Virus record (IMG/VR): IMGVR_UViG_3300021960_000043
Coordinates: 31,232-95,231 of that record
DNA length: 64,000 nucleotides
DNA from: a virus
Strand: one strand, 5' to 3'
Shown: positions 61,503 to 64,000 of the stretch, one piece after another
Layout of the letters: the number at the start of each line of letters is the position of its first letter
Numbering within the stretch: position 1 is the first letter of the stretch
Notes under the pieces: model-generated
Seen by the model: only the letters and a program-made list of their open reading frames with translations
Databases searched by the model: none
What the model was told of the DNA's origin: nothing
Translations under genes and position numbers: made by a program

Positions 61503-63880
61503 TCATCACCATCCTTGTTCAACTCATTAAAGTCTACCATCCATTCAGTATCTTTTCCTTTCACCGCTTGTATCTTCAACATCTTTTTCATCATAGCCAC
61601 CAACACATCAAACATTGGGTCGTTCTTTTCTATACCATTCCAAGCATTAACAAACATCTGAGCATCAACCTCATCGTACTTTTTATTCTGTATCAAACCA
61701 CACACATGATATGTCAACTGAGAAGATTTACCCTCAGGTAGTGGTAAGAATACAGATGGTGATACAGGATTAAAGAACATACTTGTGTAATCGAAACCAC
61801 CAATTGCATTAGCCAAGATAACTATATCCAACTCTTTACATATTGCACAATCTTCAGAACCACAAGGTATGAACGCAGGTGTTTTACCATTAGAATACTT
61901 ACTAGGTATGTGTCTAGCATCTTGTGGTAGTTTCTTCACCACATCTCTCAGATACTCAGGCACATCAAACGAACTACCCATGAAGTTGTTTCTCCAATAG
62001 GCAGGGTTCTTTCCCTTCAAGAAACCAAACAACTCTCCCCAATCACATGATGTGTCTTTCAATCCTTCATTGTCCTCGGTGAACATCTTTTCTGCTAGTT
62101 CCCATGTTCTCATCATAGAAGCCAATGCCCTCTTATCATGTGGGAAAGCACCTGTTCCATAGTCCAATGCTGTATGATGTAGGAACTTGTTGAACAAACT
62201 ACCATTGTTGTGTTGCCATGTTTCACAGGAATTAACCGCTAATGATACTGCCTTAAGATTCTCTTCACTCATATCATTCACAAAAGTATCTATGATACCT
62301 GCTACTTCAGCAGCCTTCAAAGCACACTCTTGCCAATTCTTTCCACCAAAACCATTCTTCCATTTTATGTTATCATTATTGAAATATTTAGCACACCATT
62401 CAAGTGCGGCCTTCATATCAGAATATGATGGATTCTGATTCTCTACACTAGCAAAGTAATGTTGCCTGTTCTTCAAACTGAATCCTTCAAAGTGGTCGCC
62501 ACACAACAGATGTAATACAGTGGGAACTTCGATGTAACCATTTTGTGCGATGGTAGGATTGATGTAAATATGCCTCATCTCTCCAAGACATACTGATAAG
62601 GCTGCTTTCACAACCCAACCTGCAAACGCACCTGCTAACACAGCACATTTAGTGCCGTTCCAATTCTGACCTTTCCATTGATGGAAGAAATGAGAGAACC
62701 AACCATGTTGTCTTTGATACCTAGTTTGAGATAAGGTTAGCCCAACATAGAATGCTTGTTGCATGTCACTATGGTAAGGGTTGTATGGTTGAGGGATGAT
62801 ATGTATTGCTGTATTAGCAACCCAACCTGCTGAACCTTCAATCCATGTCTCTCCAATCTCAGGACTCCCTACGATGTAAGGTATGCCATGTCCTCTTGCA
62901 TGAGCGCATATGTGAGATAACATAGAGCCTTCAGGGTGTGATATAACAAACCCCTCAGGGCATAGTTCTCTTGTGATGTTCTCTTCTAACCATGCTACTT
63001 CTTCCAATCCTTCAGCCACCCACACTTGATTAACCTCAACCTTTCCTTGTGGTATCATACCATTGATGACTGATAATACTTCATTACCCTCCACATCTAA
63101 ATATGTAAATGGTGGCATCAAAGGTGCATGTTCAGGCGCACCTCTCACTTGTGTTAGATAGATGTTTGAGTGCATGTAAGCCTCAGTCCATGTCAGCCAT
63201 TTCTCACCTCTATCAAACACAAACTCTAACTCGTAGTTATCCTTTTGCACTTGACCCAAACCTTCAAAGTATTCTGCCACATTAGCATCTTCATTTCTAG
63301 GCTTCAAAGCAAAATATAGTTGTCTACCATGTGAAGCAGTAACCCCATCATGCCCTTCACCAACAACAGCATACTGATTAGGTGCAAGCACCATACTTGA
63401 TGTAGCATCAATGAAAGGTTGTAGTAACATACATCCATTAGGGTCTTGCTCTTTCATTATTGTAGCAAGCCTTCTCCATTCACCCATGTATGTTTCTCTA
63501 GTTACTTTGATAGATTCAATCACACCATGTCTAGCAACTTCAGGACAAGCACGTATGAAAGCATACTCATTAACTAACTCATCTTCTATGTAAGTAAGTG
63601 CTGCTGCTGCAAGAGCATCGTCATCTTCCAACAACAATAACTCAATTGGTAAACTAGGATAAACACTACTCTTCTGTCTATCCTTAATCAAACTAGCCGC
63701 TTTCTGCGACATCACCTTAGCCAATCTATCAGGCGTTAGAGTGCCGTAATCGCTTTTGTTAGTCTTGATGGCTTCCACCACTTCTGCACTTTCATTAGCG
63801 ACATCATCCCATAACCCTTGCATTATATCATTCAACATATCATTCATCATATCATTTACATTTTCTTCTTCGTCTTGCAT
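61499..63880 (-). CDS. Dikinase-like protein with phosphohistidine swivel motif, 793 aa
   Basis: Two parts of the PEP synthase / pyruvate phosphate dikinase plan can be read. Residues about 150-250 resemble the end of an ATP-grasp lobe (CMLLQPFIDATSSMV; YELEFVFD; IYLTQVRGAP, like the Q-x-RP end). Residues about 307-355 match the mobile swivel domain (EGFVISHPEGSMLSHICAHA, then RGHGIPYIVG), with H323 at the phosphohistidine site. The C-terminal 430 residues do not resemble the PEP/pyruvate barrel and have Cys clusters (EDCAICKEL). The layout recalls antibiotic phosphotransferases of the rifampin type. ATG 63880 follows GGAGATGAAT. Acceptor unknown. Confidence 0.6.
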   Translation of the reverse strand: MQDEEENVNDMMNDMLNDIMQGLWDDVANESAEVVEAIKTNKSDYGTLTPDRLAKVMSQKAASLIKDRQKSSVYPSLPIELLLLEDDDALAAAALTYIEDELVNEYAFIRACPEVARHGVIESIKVTRETYMGEWRRLATIMKEQDPNGCMLLQPFIDATSSMVLAPNQYAVVGEGHDGVTASHGRQLYFALKPRNEDANVAEYFEGLGQVQKDNYELEFVFDRGEKWLTWTEAYMHSNIYLTQVRGAPEHAPLMPPFTYLDVEGNEVLSVINGMIPQGKVEVNQVWVAEGLEEVAWLEENITRELCPEGFVISHPEGSMLSHICAHARGHGIPYIVGSPEIGETWIEGSAGWVANTAIHIIPQPYNPYHSDMQQAFYVGLTLSQTRYQRQHGWFSHFFHQWKGQNWNGTKCAVLAGAFAGWVVKAALSVCLGEMRHIYINPTIAQNGYIEVPTVLHLLCGDHFEGFSLKNRQHYFASVENQNPSYSDMKAALEWCAKYFNNDNIKWKNGFGGKNWQECALKAAEVAGIIDTFVNDMSEENLKAVSLAVNSCETWQHNNGSLFNKFLHHTALDYGTGAFPHDKRALASMMRTWELAEKMFTEDNEGLKDTSCDWGELFGFLKGKNPAYWRNNFMGSSFDVPEYLRDVVKKLPQDARHIPSKYSNGKTPAFIPCGSEDCAICKELDIVILANAIGGFDYTSMFFNPVSPSVFLPLPEGKSSQLTYHVCGLIQNKKYDEVDAQMFVNAWNGIEKNDPMFDVLVAMMKKMLKIQAVKGKDTEWMVDFNELNKDGDE

Positions 63881-63881
63881 T

Positions 63882-64000
63882 TTATTCATCTCCTTGTAAC
63901 ATTTCATAGTCATCTCCTAACACCCATACACTAGGCCCACCAATTTCTAGGTCGAGTTCATCAAAGTGATGTGGTGGAATATCTACTTCATCTAGACCCA
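63882..64000 (-). CDS. 3' end of an upstream gene (partial)
   Basis: About 39 codons enter from the right edge and end at TAA 63882-63884: an acidic tail with VDIPPHHFDELDLEIGGP and SVWVLGDDYEMLQGDE. The last codons (GGAGATGAA) form the ribosome binding site for the dikinase-like gene. Too short to identify. Confidence 0.65.
   Translation of the reverse strand, partial: GLDEVDIPPHHFDELDLEIGGPSVWVLGDDYEMLQGDE

Overview
The window reads as about 64 kb of a tailed dsDNA virus (caudovirus) of an archaeon, most likely a planktonic marine Euryarchaeon of the Marine Group II / Poseidoniales type (a 'magrovirus'-like genome). The archaeal host is inferred from a B-family DNA polymerase, PCNA clamp, RFC-type clamp loader, archaeo-eukaryotic primase, XPF-type nuclease, group II chaperonin (thermosome), a TFB-like cyclin-fold protein, GAGGTGAT-type ribosome binding sites and TATA boxes about 25 nt upstream of start codons. 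The marine origin is inferred from sequence modules known from marine phage structural proteins. The host assignment comes from gene content and was not tested by a search. Terminase, portal and capsid genes are not visible; the window starts inside the 3' end of an upstream structural gene.

Layout. (1) 1-35378, plus strand: virion morphogenesis in normal tail-gene order: two proteins of unknown role, head-tail connector candidates, tail terminator candidate, tail tube candidate, a PEPE/SAP protein, a tail assembly chaperone pair with a canonical -1 slippery heptamer (GGGTTTT), a short tape measure protein, a distal tail protein, a giant 5447-residue tail/host-recognition protein (16.3 kb, a quarter of the window), baseplate-like proteins, three large fibre proteins and a small fibre-associated chaperone-like protein. 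(2) About 35375-36171: a convergent boundary with several very small minus-strand genes and about 200 bp of apparently non-coding DNA. (3) 36013-53574, minus strand: replication, recombination and chaperone genes (thermosome, DEDDy exonuclease, P-loop ATPase, XPF nuclease, PriS-PriL fusion primase, Cas4/RecB-like nuclease, PolB, PCNA, RecA-fold ATPase, RPA-like protein, RFC, a ligase-like protein that seems to lack its catalytic lysine, a TFB-like protein and a zinc/coiled-coil protein). (4) 53684-54517: one plus-strand kinase-like gene, divergent from module 3. (5) 54480-59874, minus strand: a dense array of small accessory genes, many with Cys pairs, joined by stop/start overlaps and a recurring ribosome-binding-site cassette. 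(6) 59875-64000, minus strand: a protein-tyrosine-phosphatase-like protein coupled to a dikinase-like protein (ATP-grasp end plus phosphohistidine swivel motif), the most unusual pair in the window.

Working together: the minus-strand replication set could copy the genome largely without host enzymes, using host RNA polymerase through TATA promoters. The plus-strand set builds the tail and adsorption apparatus. The small-gene array and the phosphotransfer/phosphatase pair are candidates for host takeover. Many small genes here are below usual length cut-offs and were found by reading the minus strand between the larger genes.
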